From contig NZ_JACHHD010000002.1 of assembly GCF_014202635.1 (NCBI RefSeq), positions 1 to 64,000 on the forward strand: DNA of 64,000 nt, read 5' to 3'. This DNA comes from Faecalicoccus acidiformans (GTDB lineage Bacteria; Bacillota_I; Bacilli_A; Erysipelotrichales; Erysipelotrichaceae). Position numbers and translations under genes: made by a program. A model generated the notes under the pieces. The model was given only the letters and a program-made list of their open reading frames with translations. It did no database searches and was not told the origin of the DNA. Positions 53,659 to 63,185 of this stretch are shown piece after piece. Position 1 is the first letter of the stretch. Every line of letters starts with the position of its first letter.

Positions 53659-54207
53659 ATGGAACATATTATTATTTATGGCAGTCAGTATGGAAGCACA
53701 CGCTCTTATGCAGAAAAGTTGTCTGAACAAACGAAGATCCCTGCACTCAGCTACAAAAATGCGCCAAACCTTTCTGATAAAAAAGTCATCATCTATCTAG
53801 GCGGATTGTATGCCGGCGGTGTTCTGGGACTGACGAAAACGCTGCGCCACTTTTCTATTCAGGATGGACAAAAGTTAATCCTTGTCACAGTAGGCCTGGC
53901 AGATCCAAACGATCCCGAAAACCAGCATAATATCCGCACTTCTCTTCAAAAGCAGCTTCCTTCAAAGCTGCTTGACCAAGCAAAACTTTTTCATCTTCGC
54001 GGCGGAATCGATTATCAAAAGCTCTCTTTTGGTCATAGGACCATCATGAAACTGTTATATCGATCCTTGCGAAAAATACCTCTTGAAAAACAAACTGAAG
54101 AGAATCGAGCACTCATAGAAACTTATGGCAAGCAAGTGAGTTATATCGACTTTAGCACCCTGGAACCGATTATCGATGAAATCAAAAAAGCAGGAACAGA
54201 GCATTAA
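53659..54207 (+). CDS. Flavodoxin-domain protein (HemG-like)
   Basis: A 182-residue flavodoxin-fold protein; GSQYGSTRSYAE (8-19) is the FMN phosphate loop. The rest resembles flavodoxin domain proteins related to menaquinone-dependent protoporphyrinogen oxidase, but the reaction is unknown and no heme gene is nearby. Start at 53659 with AAAGGAGA SD. Confidence 0.85.
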   Translation: MEHIIIYGSQYGSTRSYAEKLSEQTKIPALSYKNAPNLSDKKVIIYLGGLYAGGVLGLTKTLRHFSIQDGQKLILVTVGLADPNDPENQHNIRTSLQKQLPSKLLDQAKLFHLRGGIDYQKLSFGHRTIMKLLYRSLRKIPLEKQTEENRALIETYGKQVSYIDFSTLEPIIDEIKKAGTEH

Positions 54208-54279
54208 AACAGATCCTAAAATCATCAGCCATATCACCATGCTTTAACCAAACACATGATTTAATGCTTTCCCTATAAA

Positions 54280-54307
54280 AATAAAAACTCCTAAAAGCTC
54301 AGGAGTT
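54280..54307 (-). terminator. Intrinsic terminator after tRNA-Pro
   Basis: AACTCCT/AGGAGTT stem with TTTTTATTTTTA tail on the minus strand. A second hairpin (ACGCCA/TGGCGT) lies between it and the tRNA. Confidence 0.8.
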
Positions 54308-54343
54308 TTCTTTACGCCATTTTTTTGAATTGGCGTCATTTTC

Positions 54344-54420
<77 letters not shown>

Positions 54421-54491
54421 TTGCGTTTTGTCGTGCGAATTAAATATACCGCGATTCTGTTTCTTTCTCAACTCTTTTTTTTAAAAGAGAT

Positions 54492-54526
54492 AAAAAAAAG
54501 AAGCAGACGCTATAGCGAATGCTTCT
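54492..54526 (-). terminator. Intrinsic terminator after the flavodiiron protein gene
   Basis: AGAAGCA/TGCTTCT outer stem with CGCTATAGCG inside, followed by T8 on the minus strand. Confidence 0.88.
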
Positions 54527-54531
54527 GAGTT

Positions 54532-55725
54532 CTACTTCATAGTTTCCTGGATGTTTTTTACCAATTGATCCAATGGAGCCTCTTCTCGCAAGGAGCTCAT
54601 CATCTTAACACCAGATTCCAGAATCGTCATCTCTTTCATTCCTTCCAGTGTTTTTCTCATCATATTGCCGGCAGTACTTGCCCAAGATCCATTCTCAACC
54701 AGTGCAATTGTACGCTTCTGTAAATTTAACATCTTTAAATGTTCTAAGAAATCCTGCATTTTTGGAAACATCGTTCCATTATATGTGCTGGAAGCTAAAA
54801 CAATATGTGAATATTTAAATGCTTCTGCCACCAAATAAGACGGATCTGTATTAGATACATCATATACTGCCACTTTTGTGATGCCGGCTTGAACCAATTT
54901 AGAAGCCAGTGCTTGCGCAGCACTTTCGGTATGTCCATAAATCGATGCATAAACGATCAAAACACCTTGTACCTCCGGCGTATAAGAAGCCCAATGTTGA
55001 TGTTTATCAATAAAGTATTCGAAATTGTTTCGCCATACCGGTCCATGCAGCGGACAGATTCTCTGGATATCCAGATTTGAAGCTTTCTTTAAAAGGTTCA
55101 AAGTTTGAGGGCCATATTTGCCCACGATGTTCGTATAATAACGACGGGCATCATCGATCCAATCACGATCGAAATCAACTTCGTCATTGAACAGCTTTCC
55201 ATCCAAAGCGCCAAATGTTCCAAAGGCATCCGCCGAGAATAAAGTCTTGGTCTGGCTTTCATAGCTCACCATAACCTCTGGCCAATGGACCATAGGAGCT
55301 GCCACAAAATGAAATTCATGAGTTCCAGTAGACAAAGTATCTCCTTCTTTGACTGGTTGAGCCTTGCCATTCAATTCAAAGCCGAAATGACCAATCATTT
55401 CAATCGCTTTGGCCGATGCATAGACTGTTGCCGAAGGATATCGCAACAACACTTCTCCTAAGCTGGCCAAGTGGTCAGGTTCCACATGATGGATCACGAT
55501 CGCATCTAAGTTTCTTCCTTGGAGAACAGCTTCCAAATTTTCTAAGAATTGCGGACACACTGCCCAATCTACCGTATCCAGTAAAACATTTTTCTCATCT
55601 AACACGACATATGCATTGTATGAAACACCACGTGGGATCGGATGAATGTTTTCAAACAATTGCAGCCGATGATCACTGGCGCCGACCCAATACATATTAG
55701 GGGCTACTTCACGAATACTATACAT
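54532..55725 (-). CDS. A-type flavodiiron protein (FprA family)
   Basis: A 397-residue enzyme reducing O2 to water and/or NO. The diiron ligands H80, E82, D84 and H85 (HVEPDH), H147, D166 and H227 are all present in the beta-lactamase-like half, and the C-terminal flavodoxin domain starts at about 255 (YASIYGHTES). It protects anaerobes from oxygen. Electron donor genes (rubredoxin or others) are not adjacent. Confidence 0.94.
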   Translation of the reverse strand: MYSIREVAPNMYWVGASDHRLQLFENIHPIPRGVSYNAYVVLDEKNVLLDTVDWAVCPQFLENLEAVLQGRNLDAIVIHHVEPDHLASLGEVLLRYPSATVYASAKAIEMIGHFGFELNGKAQPVKEGDTLSTGTHEFHFVAAPMVHWPEVMVSYESQTKTLFSADAFGTFGALDGKLFNDEVDFDRDWIDDARRYYTNIVGKYGPQTLNLLKKASNLDIQRICPLHGPVWRNNFEYFIDKHQHWASYTPEVQGVLIVYASIYGHTESAAQALASKLVQAGITKVAVYDVSNTDPSYLVAEAFKYSHIVLASSTYNGTMFPKMQDFLEHLKMLNLQKRTIALVENGSWASTAGNMMRKTLEGMKEMTILESGVKMMSSLREEAPLDQLVKNIQETMK

Positions 55726-55805
55726 TTAAGATTCCTCCTCTGTATTCATCAACATTGTACGTTTTTTTTTTACTTTTTCAAACTAAAAGCCTGTAAAAAA
55801 AGAAC

Positions 55806-56171
55806 TTAATTTCCATAAGTCCTCTTTAAAAATTTTTCACTGTTCACTATAAAGCGTTCGTGATCTCCTTTGCCAATACATGTGCCCTCTTGGTATGCTT
55901 CTACATAGAAAACAAGTTTCCGATTTTCTTGCTTCACCAAGGTAGACTGGATCTCGATTTGAGCTCCCACAGGACTTGCTTTGTCATGAGAAACATTCAT
56001 TCTGGTTCCCACGCTCGTCATTCCCGGTTCCAGTTCCAGAAGCTGACAACTGGCTTCTTCCATCCAGGCAATCATCTGAGGAGTTGCCAAGACTTCCAGA
56101 GATCCGCTTTTCATCTCTATAGCTGTATGTTTTTTTTCAACAGTTCGTTGAATCGTGATGGTTTTTGACAT
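55806..56171 (-). CDS. Hot-dog-fold thioesterase-like protein (FlK type, COG5496)
   Basis: A 121-residue hot-dog thioesterase. VLATPQMIAWMEEASCQLLE gives T30 and E38, and H62 in NVSHDKA completes the triad seen in fluoroacetyl-CoA thioesterase. The real substrate is unknown. Start MSKTITIQ at 56171 has an AAAGGAGA SD. Its first codons hold the -35 box of the divergent gene. Confidence 0.85.
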   Translation of the reverse strand: MSKTITIQRTVEKKHTAIEMKSGSLEVLATPQMIAWMEEASCQLLELEPGMTSVGTRMNVSHDKASPVGAQIEIQSTLVKQENRKLVFYVEAYQEGTCIGKGDHERFIVNSEKFLKRTYGN

Positions 56172-56193
56172 TAGATTCTCCTTTTCATATAAT
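56165..56193 (+). promoter_or_regulatory. Consensus promoter of the membrane protein gene (leaderless candidate)
   Basis: TTGACA, 17 bp, TATAAT, both boxes perfect; the -10 ends nine bases before the ATG at 56203 with no SD. Confidence 0.88.
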
Positions 56194-56202
56194 ACTTTTA
56201 AC

Positions 56203-57174
56203 ATGACAAGAATAAATTATCAACAAGATGATGCTACGATCTATCGCAAGGCCCGCTCACATGTATGGTCTCGCCTCATCTTTACATACATTCTATTGAC
56301 AGGTTATTTTATTGCAGTTTATTTTCTTTTGCACAGAGATTTTTTTGCGATTGACCAAACCCAGATCTCTTCTTTCTTTTTGCTGATCCTAAGTGCCGGA
56401 CAACTGCTGCTTTACTTGATACTATTTTTGATGCTGGCTGGAGGATCCAAGATTTTTCGGGTTTTCTATTGGATCTGTTTTGTGTTCGAACTGGCATTGA
56501 TTATTTTACCTGGCTATTATCTCATCAATGATATGAGTCATTTCTTTACATATGCAGCACTGATTGGATGCATGCTCGTCAAACTGATCATACTCTATGC
56601 TTTAGGAAACTCTTTAAGTTCCAACTCTTGGTGCCGTGTCTACTTCGATCACGTTTTAGAAATAGATGAAGATTATAAAGAAGATGAAGATGAGATCTTT
56701 CAACCAATACAAAAACCTTCTTCAGATTCTCGCCCTGTAAAAGCCAAACCAGAAGAGCCTGAATATGAAGATGAGCCCTATACATTTCCTCAGGTTTCTG
56801 TTCGATTGGGAATCTGCATCTATGGCAGCTTAATGCTCTTTCCAATCGCAGTGCAGATTTTTTCCAGCTTTTTTGTCAGCAACGATCTGCAGACTGTTTT
56901 TGCGACAAAAGATATCTTTATCCTTTCCATCGTCAGCGCGGTGATCTGGACTGTTCCAGTATTCTTTTTATACTATGATCACCCTTACAGTAAGCGTATC
57001 GTTTTGGGCTGTATCTTGGCAGAAGCTATTGCCTTATGCGCGTATCTGCCGACTTTTATCGGATATGTCACTTCTGGCGATTATCCGATCCGCGTCTATA
57101 TCTTGTTTGTTCTAGTTGATTTGATCCGTTATTTTGGGATCTGGTTCAGTTTAAAACCTTTAATCAAGGCTTAA
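56203..57174 (+). CDS. Hypothetical polytopic membrane protein
   Basis: A 323-residue protein with four N-terminal and about four C-terminal membrane segments separated by an acidic cytosolic loop (about 150-200, DEDYKEDEDEIFQPIQ ... EEPEYEDEP). I recognise no family. Start MTRINYQQ at 56203 fits the perfect promoter, only about 3 nt from the expected transcript start. It converges on the histidine kinase gene, overlapping by four bases. Confidence 0.72.
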   Translation: MTRINYQQDDATIYRKARSHVWSRLIFTYILLTGYFIAVYFLLHRDFFAIDQTQISSFFLLILSAGQLLLYLILFLMLAGGSKIFRVFYWICFVFELALIILPGYYLINDMSHFFTYAALIGCMLVKLIILYALGNSLSSNSWCRVYFDHVLEIDEDYKEDEDEIFQPIQKPSSDSRPVKAKPEEPEYEDEPYTFPQVSVRLGICIYGSLMLFPIAVQIFSSFFVSNDLQTVFATKDIFILSIVSAVIWTVPVFFLYYDHPYSKRIVLGCILAEAIALCAYLPTFIGYVTSGDYPIRVYILFVLVDLIRYFGIWFSLKPLIKA

Positions 57175-58559
57175 TTCTCAGGTACATTTTTCACGACAAT
57201 CGGAAGGAATAACGTAATCGTTGTTCCTTTTTCTTCTTCACTTTGAAGTTGGATCCTTCCATCATAAAATTGCACTAAATGCTTCACGATCGATAATCCC
57301 AGACCCGTTCCCGATATGACTTTCGAACGTTGCTTATCAACGCGGTAAAACCGCTGGAAAATCCGTTCCTGATCGGCTTTAGACACTCCGATTCCTGTGT
57401 CCTTCACAGAAAATACCATCTCTTGATCTTTGACATGACAATCGATTCGAATCGTGCCGTCATACACATTATACTTAATGGCATTGCTTATAAGATTCTC
57501 GAAGATCGTTTCTATATGATTGCGATTGGCATAGACTACAATATCTTCACAATCAAGCGTTAAATCGATATTCATTGAATCGATCTGTACATGGAAACGT
57601 TCAATCAAAGCTTTCAGGACATCCTTGACTTTGACATGCGTAAACTGCACTTGATAATCTTCGCTTTCCAGCTTGGAAATCATTAAGATATCGTTGATCA
57701 ATTGCGTCATATGACGACTTTCTTTGATCACATGATCCAGACAACGATCCACTTGGGCAGGATCTTGTATGGCATGCGTTCGCAATAACTCTGTATAGCC
57801 CATGATTGAGGTCAACGGAGTCTTCAATTCATGCGATGCATTCGCGAAGAACTCCTGGCGGATCCCTTTTTCTTTTTCAAGCTGTTCCAGGTTATCATGG
57901 ATCTCTTCATTCATATTCACAATAGATTCTGTAATTTCTGATAACTCTGGATAATACGAATCATCAAATACGATCTTCTCTTTTCCGATACGCGTTGTCC
58001 AAATCGTAGAGGAAATCTTCTGAAACGGTTCTACAATCGAAGTTGCCATCTTTTTCGACATAAACCAGACGGTACAAAGAGCCACAAAAAAAGCAACAAT
58101 AAAGCTGGGCATCAGTACAAATGCCGATTGAGTTATCCCTGCAAACGGTATTGCCAAACGATAGATCTCCTGCGTTTCTTCATTCATGATCGCGGTATAT
58201 AAGTAATTCGTATGCGTTGTTGACGAATACCGAATTGAACTTCCTTGACCATATTGTAAGGCCTGCTGGATCTCTTCTCTTTGCATATGATTTTCTGTGA
58301 TCAAATCGACCTGGTTGTCGTAAATCACATCTCCATCTTTTTCGATGATTGTCATCCGGGAATCCAGTTCATTCAAATATTCACCTAAAGATTCCATATC
58401 GGCTTGATGCATCGTTTCAATGATTCCCAATTCTTGGAACTGTTCATCTCTTTGGTTTTCTAAAAATACCATGTACAAAACCGAATATAAGATCCCGAAT
58501 GCCAAAAAAAAGGAAATCAAAAAAGTTATCATAAAAGAGTGAATGATCTTTTTACGCAT
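57171..58559 (-). CDS. Sensor histidine kinase (PhoR/WalK-like)
   Basis: A 462-residue kinase: membrane segments at about 7-34 and 147-167 flanking an extracytoplasmic sensor of about 110 residues, a HAMP-like linker, the phosphoacceptor H243 (ASHELKTPL) and the ATPase N, G1 and G2 boxes (NLISNAIKYN, DTGIGV, GTGLGL). It acts with the response regulator overlapping by eight bases. Start MRKKIIHSF at 58559. The stimulus is unknown; phosphate or envelope stress are candidates. Confidence 0.93.
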   Translation of the reverse strand: MRKKIIHSFMITFLISFFLAFGILYSVLYMVFLENQRDEQFQELGIIETMHQADMESLGEYLNELDSRMTIIEKDGDVIYDNQVDLITENHMQREEIQQALQYGQGSSIRYSSTTHTNYLYTAIMNEETQEIYRLAIPFAGITQSAFVLMPSFIVAFFVALCTVWFMSKKMATSIVEPFQKISSTIWTTRIGKEKIVFDDSYYPELSEITESIVNMNEEIHDNLEQLEKEKGIRQEFFANASHELKTPLTSIMGYTELLRTHAIQDPAQVDRCLDHVIKESRHMTQLINDILMISKLESEDYQVQFTHVKVKDVLKALIERFHVQIDSMNIDLTLDCEDIVVYANRNHIETIFENLISNAIKYNVYDGTIRIDCHVKDQEMVFSVKDTGIGVSKADQERIFQRFYRVDKQRSKVISGTGLGLSIVKHLVQFYDGRIQLQSEEEKGTTITLFLPIVVKNVPEN

Positions 58560-59238
58560 CTTGATCCCCCACACTTAAACGATAACCCAGCTGGCGAACC
58601 GATTTAATATAATTTCTTCCCGTCGGTCCTAATTTTTTTCGCAATGAATTGATATGCACATCCAAAGTTCTTGTTTCTCCCACAAAATCATATCCCCATA
58701 CTTGATTCAGGAGTTCTTCTCGGGAAATAGCACGACCGCTATTAGTTGCCAAATATCGCAACAATTCAAATTCTTTGTACGTGAGTTCCACCACTTTATC
58801 TTCGACATGGACGATTCTCTGGTCTACATCGATATGAAGAATACCCAAATCCAGTTTATTGGTTTCTTTATGTGTTCTGCGCAATAAAGTTCGAATCCGG
58901 GCGGCCAGCTCCAAAACACTAAATGGTTTTGTCATATAATCATCTGCGCCAAGATCTAATCCTAAGATCTTGTCTACTTCTTGATCTTTTGCACTCAGAA
59001 TGATAACGGGTGTCTCTCTATTAAGTTTATTTTGGCGAATCTGCTTCAAGATATCATACCCATTCATTCTAGGAAGCATCAAATCCAAGATTGCCAAATC
59101 CACTTTATTATCGAGCAAATACTGGTAGGCATCTTCTCCATTATCGAAATCCGTTATTTCATATTGAAAATTCTCCAATGTGAGTTTTAACAATTGGCGA
59201 ATACTGTCATCATCTTCTACGATACAGATATGTGTCAT
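58552..59238 (-). CDS. OmpR/PhoB-family response regulator
   Basis: A 228-residue regulator: a receiver domain with acidic pocket EDDD (8-11) and phosphoacceptor D52 (ILDLMLP), TKPF lysine near 102, and a C-terminal winged helix (about 130-225). Start MTHICIVEDD at 59238 with AGAGG SD. Resembles PhoP of Firmicutes; a PhoP-like direct repeat lies upstream. Confidence 0.94.
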   Translation of the reverse strand: MTHICIVEDDDSIRQLLKLTLENFQYEITDFDNGEDAYQYLLDNKVDLAILDLMLPRMNGYDILKQIRQNKLNRETPVIILSAKDQEVDKILGLDLGADDYMTKPFSVLELAARIRTLLRRTHKETNKLDLGILHIDVDQRIVHVEDKVVELTYKEFELLRYLATNSGRAISREELLNQVWGYDFVGETRTLDVHINSLRKKLGPTGRNYIKSVRQLGYRLSVGDQDA

Positions 59239-59290
59239 CGATATTCCTCTTTTCAACATTCTTATTTTATCATAGATACAAGCCACCTTC

Positions 59291-59307
59291 CGTAAAATTC
59301 ATGTAAA
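59291..59307 (-). promoter_or_regulatory. Candidate PhoP-type direct repeat
   Basis: TTTACA-TGAAT-TTTACG on the minus strand: two hexamers with 5-bp spacing, as in Bacillus Pho boxes (TTAACA repeats). Only two repeats, so support is modest. Confidence 0.4.
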
Positions 59308-59327
59308 GTCTGTTCATTTGTTTTTTC

Positions 59328-59356
59328 TTGATTTCAATTCTATTTTTTTGCATAAT
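59328..59356 (+). promoter_or_regulatory. Promoter of the FemAB gene
   Basis: TTGATT, 17 bp, CATAAT, 17 bases before the ATG; GGTGAT is a weak SD in the very short leader. Confidence 0.65.
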
Positions 59357-59373
59357 GATTACGGTGATAACGA

Positions 59374-60627
59374 ATGGAATTACGAGCCTTATCAAAAGAA
59401 GAATATATTAAGTTTATCAATCAACAACGGAACGTCGATTTTTTACAATCATCCTATGCTGCAGATAAATTGATTGATGAAGGTTGGAATGTTGAATTTA
59501 TACAAGGTATCGATCAAGACAAGATCAAAGCATGCGCGATGGTCTGCACCACTCATCTTTTGAGATATTTTTATTATGCTTACGTTCCTCGCGGCTTTTT
59601 CATCGACTATTCAGACTCCAAGACCCTGGCAGATTTTGTTAGCGCATTACGTTCTTATCTAAAAAAGAAAAAAGTGATCTATCTGGAAATCGATCCCAAT
59701 ATCATCTACCATCAGCGAGATAAAAATGGTGCCATCGTGAAAGACGGGCTAAACAATCAAATCATCATTGACAATCTGATTACTGCCGGTTTTTTGCAGA
59801 TGCCAAATGTACAAGGATATGACACCGATCATCAATGCCGTTGGATGTCAGTCATTGATTTACGAAATAAAGACGCAGAAACGATTTTTTCTGAGTTTTC
59901 CACACAAACTCGAAATGATATTCGAAACGCTCAAAAGTTTGGAGTCAAGATCAGAGAACTTTCCATTGATGAATTGCCTTTACTAGATCATATGGAACAA
60001 GAAGCTGGTGAACGGCATCATTTTGAAACAAAATCGATATCTTATTATCAAACCATGGCAAAACATTATGGCCCTGAGCATTTAAAAACTCTTTACGCAT
60101 ATCTGGATTTGGAGGTTTATACAGACACTGTTCTCAAGGAACGGAAAAAAACCCAAGCTGAAGTTGAAGAACTACAGGAATTTCTTGAAAAAGCACCAAA
60201 TTCAAAAAAGAAACAGCGTCGTTTAAAAGCTGCACAAGAATACTATGAAGGACTTCTTCGAAAAGAAGAGAATATAGAAAATTTGAAAGCTCAATTCGGA
60301 AATGAACTCCCGCTTGCAGCCTCAATGTTTATTAAATTCGGCCGTCAAATCGTTTATCTGTTCAGCGGTTCTGATTACAAGTATCGGATTTACAGAGGTC
60401 CATATGCAATTCAATGGCATATGATTCAGGAAGCCATTTACGAAGGATATGATTTCTACAATATGTATGGAATCAGTGGTTATTTTGAAAAAGGCCAAGA
60501 TGGATATGGAGTCTTTGATTTTAAACGAGGATTCAATGCACAAGTAGTCGAACTGATCGGGCGCTATCATCTGGTCATTCATCCAATCCTTTACAAACTT
60601 CACAAGAAAATTCATAAAGCCATTTAG
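59374..60627 (+). CDS. FemAB/MurM-family peptidoglycan interpeptide aminoacyltransferase
   Basis: A 417-residue protein with the two GNAT-like halves of FemX/FemA enzymes and the inserted coiled-coil arm (about 250-300, KERKKTQAEVEELQEFLEK). The C-terminal IQWHMIQEAIYEGYDFYNMYGISG is a family signature. It adds an amino acid from aminoacyl-tRNA to the peptidoglycan stem peptide. It is the divergent neighbour of the two-component system. It has its own promoter and terminator. Confidence 0.9.
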   Translation: MELRALSKEEYIKFINQQRNVDFLQSSYAADKLIDEGWNVEFIQGIDQDKIKACAMVCTTHLLRYFYYAYVPRGFFIDYSDSKTLADFVSALRSYLKKKKVIYLEIDPNIIYHQRDKNGAIVKDGLNNQIIIDNLITAGFLQMPNVQGYDTDHQCRWMSVIDLRNKDAETIFSEFSTQTRNDIRNAQKFGVKIRELSIDELPLLDHMEQEAGERHHFETKSISYYQTMAKHYGPEHLKTLYAYLDLEVYTDTVLKERKKTQAEVEELQEFLEKAPNSKKKQRRLKAAQEYYEGLLRKEENIENLKAQFGNELPLAASMFIKFGRQIVYLFSGSDYKYRIYRGPYAIQWHMIQEAIYEGYDFYNMYGISGYFEKGQDGYGVFDFKRGFNAQVVELIGRYHLVIHPILYKLHKKIHKAI

Positions 60628-60650
60628 TCGGAATGATTTCCGACTTTTTT
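60626..60650 (+). terminator. Intrinsic terminator after FemAB gene
   Basis: AGTCGGAA-TGAT-TTCCGACT hairpin with T6 tail; overlaps the stop codon. Confidence 0.93.
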
Positions 60651-60659
60651 CATCTCATA

Positions 60660-60698
60660 ATAAAAAGCGGCTCTTATAAATTAAGAATTCCGCTTTTC
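60660..60698 (-). terminator. Intrinsic terminator after gpmI
   Basis: AAAAGCGG/CCGCTTTT stem (and inner CTTAAT/ATAAG pairing) with T tail on the minus strand. Confidence 0.82.
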
Positions 60699-60708
60699 AT
60701 TTCAAGTT

Positions 60709-62286
60709 TTACTTTTCAATAATGCTTTCGTTCCAGTGTTCGTTAGGTGCTACTCCTAGCAGATCAGCCACGGTACTGGCAATATTTGATAATCCTAAAG
60801 AATCATCCTGTTTCAATGTTACATCAGCACCATATACGATAAATGGAACGCGATTCAATGTATGCGATGTTTTAGATTTGATCGGAGCCCCTTCTTTTTT
60901 TGGCTTATCGTACATTTCATCCGCATTTCCGTGGTCAGCTGTAACCAACAAGATCCCGTTTACTTTATCGACTGCTTTAATCAAACGAGCCAAAGCTAAA
61001 TCAACCGATTCCACACCAATGATCGTTGCCGGTAAACTTCCGGTATGACCTACCATATCCCCATTTGGATAATTCGTGCGGAGGAAATCATATTTACCGC
61101 TTTCGATTGCTTCAATTAATTGATCCGTGATTTCTGCCGATTTCATCCATGGACGCTGTTCAAAAGGAATAACATCACTAGGAATCTCTACATAAGTTTC
61201 TAAAGATTCGTCAAATTTTTCTGAGCGGTTCCCGTTCCAGAAATAAGTAACGTGTCCATATTTCTGGGTTTCAGAGATTGCATATTCCTTGATGCCATGT
61301 TTGCATAATTCTTCTGTCAAAGTATATTTTATTTTTGGCGGTTCGGTTAAATACTTGTGAGGAATATCCAAATCCGCATCGTACTGCAGCATACCCGCAT
61401 ACATTACCTTTGGATTTTTAACGCGATCAAATTTATCAAAGCTTTCATCTCCATCAAAAGCTAAAGACAGTTCTTGCGCACGATCCCCGCGGAAGTTGAA
61501 TAAGATCACACTGTCACCATCATCGATCGTGCCGACAGGCTGTCCATCTTTGGCAATGACAAATCCAGGAAGATCCTGATCGATCACGCCTAACTCCTCA
61601 CGATACGTTTCGATAGCTTGCGTAGCATTTTCAAATTGACGGCCTTCGCCCATGACATGGATATGCCATCCTTGTTCCACCATTCCCCAGTTAGCTTCAT
61701 AACGGTCCATGGTAATCTGCATACGTCCACCACCGCTGGCGATGCAAGCATGGAAAGTATCATCGTTCAAGCCTTCCATGAAAGATTCAATGTCATCCAC
61801 ATAGGTCAAAGCACTTGTTTCCGGCACGTCACGTCCGTCCAGCAAAGCATGCACACGAACTTCTGTAATTCCTTCTTCTTTAGCCTGCGCAATCAATGCT
61901 TTTAAATGATTGATATGAGAGTGTACATTTCCATCACTCAACAATCCGATAAAGTGCATCTTATGCCCTTTGGCATTTTCTGCCAGCTCTTTCCAAGTCT
62001 TGGATTCAAAAATTTCCTTGGTCTCAATATTCTCGTTGACTAATTTTGCTCCTTGAGAATAGATCTGTCCACAACCGATTGCGTTGTGTCCAACTTCTGA
62101 GTTTCCCATATCTCCATCACTAGGCAGACCCACTGCCAAACCATGAGCACGAAGTTGTGTGTGCGGGCACTCATTCCATAACTTATCCAATGTTGGTTTA
62201 TTCGCTAAGGCTACGGCATTTCCAAAGTCGCTTTTATTGATGCCGACACCATCCATTACCACTAGGATCACAGGTCTTTTGTTCAT
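60709..62286 (-). CDS. gpmI: 2,3-bisphosphoglycerate-independent phosphoglycerate mutase
   Basis: A 525-residue metalloenzyme; S63 in GNSEVGHNAIG is the phosphoserine, MDGVG the first metal site, and TADHGNADEM and SHTLNRVPF the second. It converts 3- to 2-phosphoglycerate. Monocistronic, separate from pgk-tpiA and from any enolase in this window. SD GGAGGA. Confidence 0.97.
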   Translation of the reverse strand: MNKRPVILVVMDGVGINKSDFGNAVALANKPTLDKLWNECPHTQLRAHGLAVGLPSDGDMGNSEVGHNAIGCGQIYSQGAKLVNENIETKEIFESKTWKELAENAKGHKMHFIGLLSDGNVHSHINHLKALIAQAKEEGITEVRVHALLDGRDVPETSALTYVDDIESFMEGLNDDTFHACIASGGGRMQITMDRYEANWGMVEQGWHIHVMGEGRQFENATQAIETYREELGVIDQDLPGFVIAKDGQPVGTIDDGDSVILFNFRGDRAQELSLAFDGDESFDKFDRVKNPKVMYAGMLQYDADLDIPHKYLTEPPKIKYTLTEELCKHGIKEYAISETQKYGHVTYFWNGNRSEKFDESLETYVEIPSDVIPFEQRPWMKSAEITDQLIEAIESGKYDFLRTNYPNGDMVGHTGSLPATIIGVESVDLALARLIKAVDKVNGILLVTADHGNADEMYDKPKKEGAPIKSKTSHTLNRVPFIVYGADVTLKQDDSLGLSNIASTVADLLGVAPNEHWNESIIEK

Positions 62287-62355
62287 AAATGTTCCTCCAT
62301 TTTATCGTTCTTAATATACCACTAACAAGGGCCGAATTCAACGAATTCGATAAGA

Positions 62356-63114
62356 CTAACCAGCGATCCATCCTCCATCTACGATCAATGTATCGCCGCT
62401 GACATAGGAAGATTCATCACTGGCCAAAAAGAGAGCAGCATTGGCAATGTCTTCAGGCATTCCTGGTTCAGGCGCAGCTGCCAGAACTTTCTGTACCCGA
62501 CCATAACCTTCCATATTAGGCATTCCCATGGAATGGCTGATCTCTGTCTGAATTCCGCCAGGCGCAATGGCGTTACAACGAATCTTGTCTGGAGAATACA
62601 TAAAAGCAGTATTTTTCGTCATAGATAAAACGGCAGCTTTGCTGGCGCAGTAGATCACACCCGCAACCGAACGCATGCCGCCAACACTGGCAACATTGAT
62701 AATGTTACCGCCGTTTCCTTGTTCTTTAAAAACAGAGACGGCCTTTCGCATAGCACACATAGGTCCATAAACATTGACTTTCATGACCTGTTCATATTTT
62801 TCATCTGTCGCATCCTTGATGCCGGACATATCATCCATGATTCCGGCATTATTGACCAGGACATCCAATTTACCAAATTCAGAAACAGCCAAATCGATCA
62901 TTTTTTCATTATCTTCCCGTTTGGAAACATCTCCTTGGAAAATTACAATCTTTCCAGGCTCTTCTTTTAAGCTTTCTTTTAACGCTTCCAGTCTTTGATA
63001 TCTTCTGGCCACGGCCACGACATAGGCGCCTTCTTTGACAAAACGTTCCACGATGGCTTTCCCCATTCCGGAACTTGCACCAGTTACAACAATTGATTTT
63101 CCTTCTAATCGCAT
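62356..63114 (-). CDS. Short-chain dehydrogenase/reductase
   Basis: A 252-residue classical SDR. TGASSGMG (11-18) binds NAD(P), NNAG is at 88-91, and the catalytic tetrad is N114, S143, Y155 and K159 (YCASK). The C-terminal YVSGDTLIVDGGW is typical of the FabG/glucose dehydrogenase group. Substrate unknown. SD GGAGGT. Confidence 0.9.
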   Translation of the reverse strand: MRLEGKSIVVTGASSGMGKAIVERFVKEGAYVVAVARRYQRLEALKESLKEEPGKIVIFQGDVSKREDNEKMIDLAVSEFGKLDVLVNNAGIMDDMSGIKDATDEKYEQVMKVNVYGPMCAMRKAVSVFKEQGNGGNIINVASVGGMRSVAGVIYCASKAAVLSMTKNTAFMYSPDKIRCNAIAPGGIQTEISHSMGMPNMEGYGRVQKVLAAAPEPGMPEDIANAALFLASDESSYVSGDTLIVDGGWIAG

Positions 63115-63157
63115 AGTATGACCTCCGTTACCTATATTATATCAAAGATTTCAGGCA

Positions 63158-63185
63158 AGAAAAAAAGTGCTGCTCAGCACTTTTC
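63158..63185 (-). terminator. Intrinsic terminator after the NhaC gene
   Basis: AAAAGTGC/GCACTTTT palindromic stem with T tail on the minus strand; overlaps the stop of the antiporter gene. Confidence 0.85.

Noticed and set aside
62332..62350. Paired GAATTC palindromes CGAATTC-AA-CGAATTCG after the SDR gene
   Set aside because: Two self-complementary sites with no T-run and hardly any loop, so not a convincing terminator.
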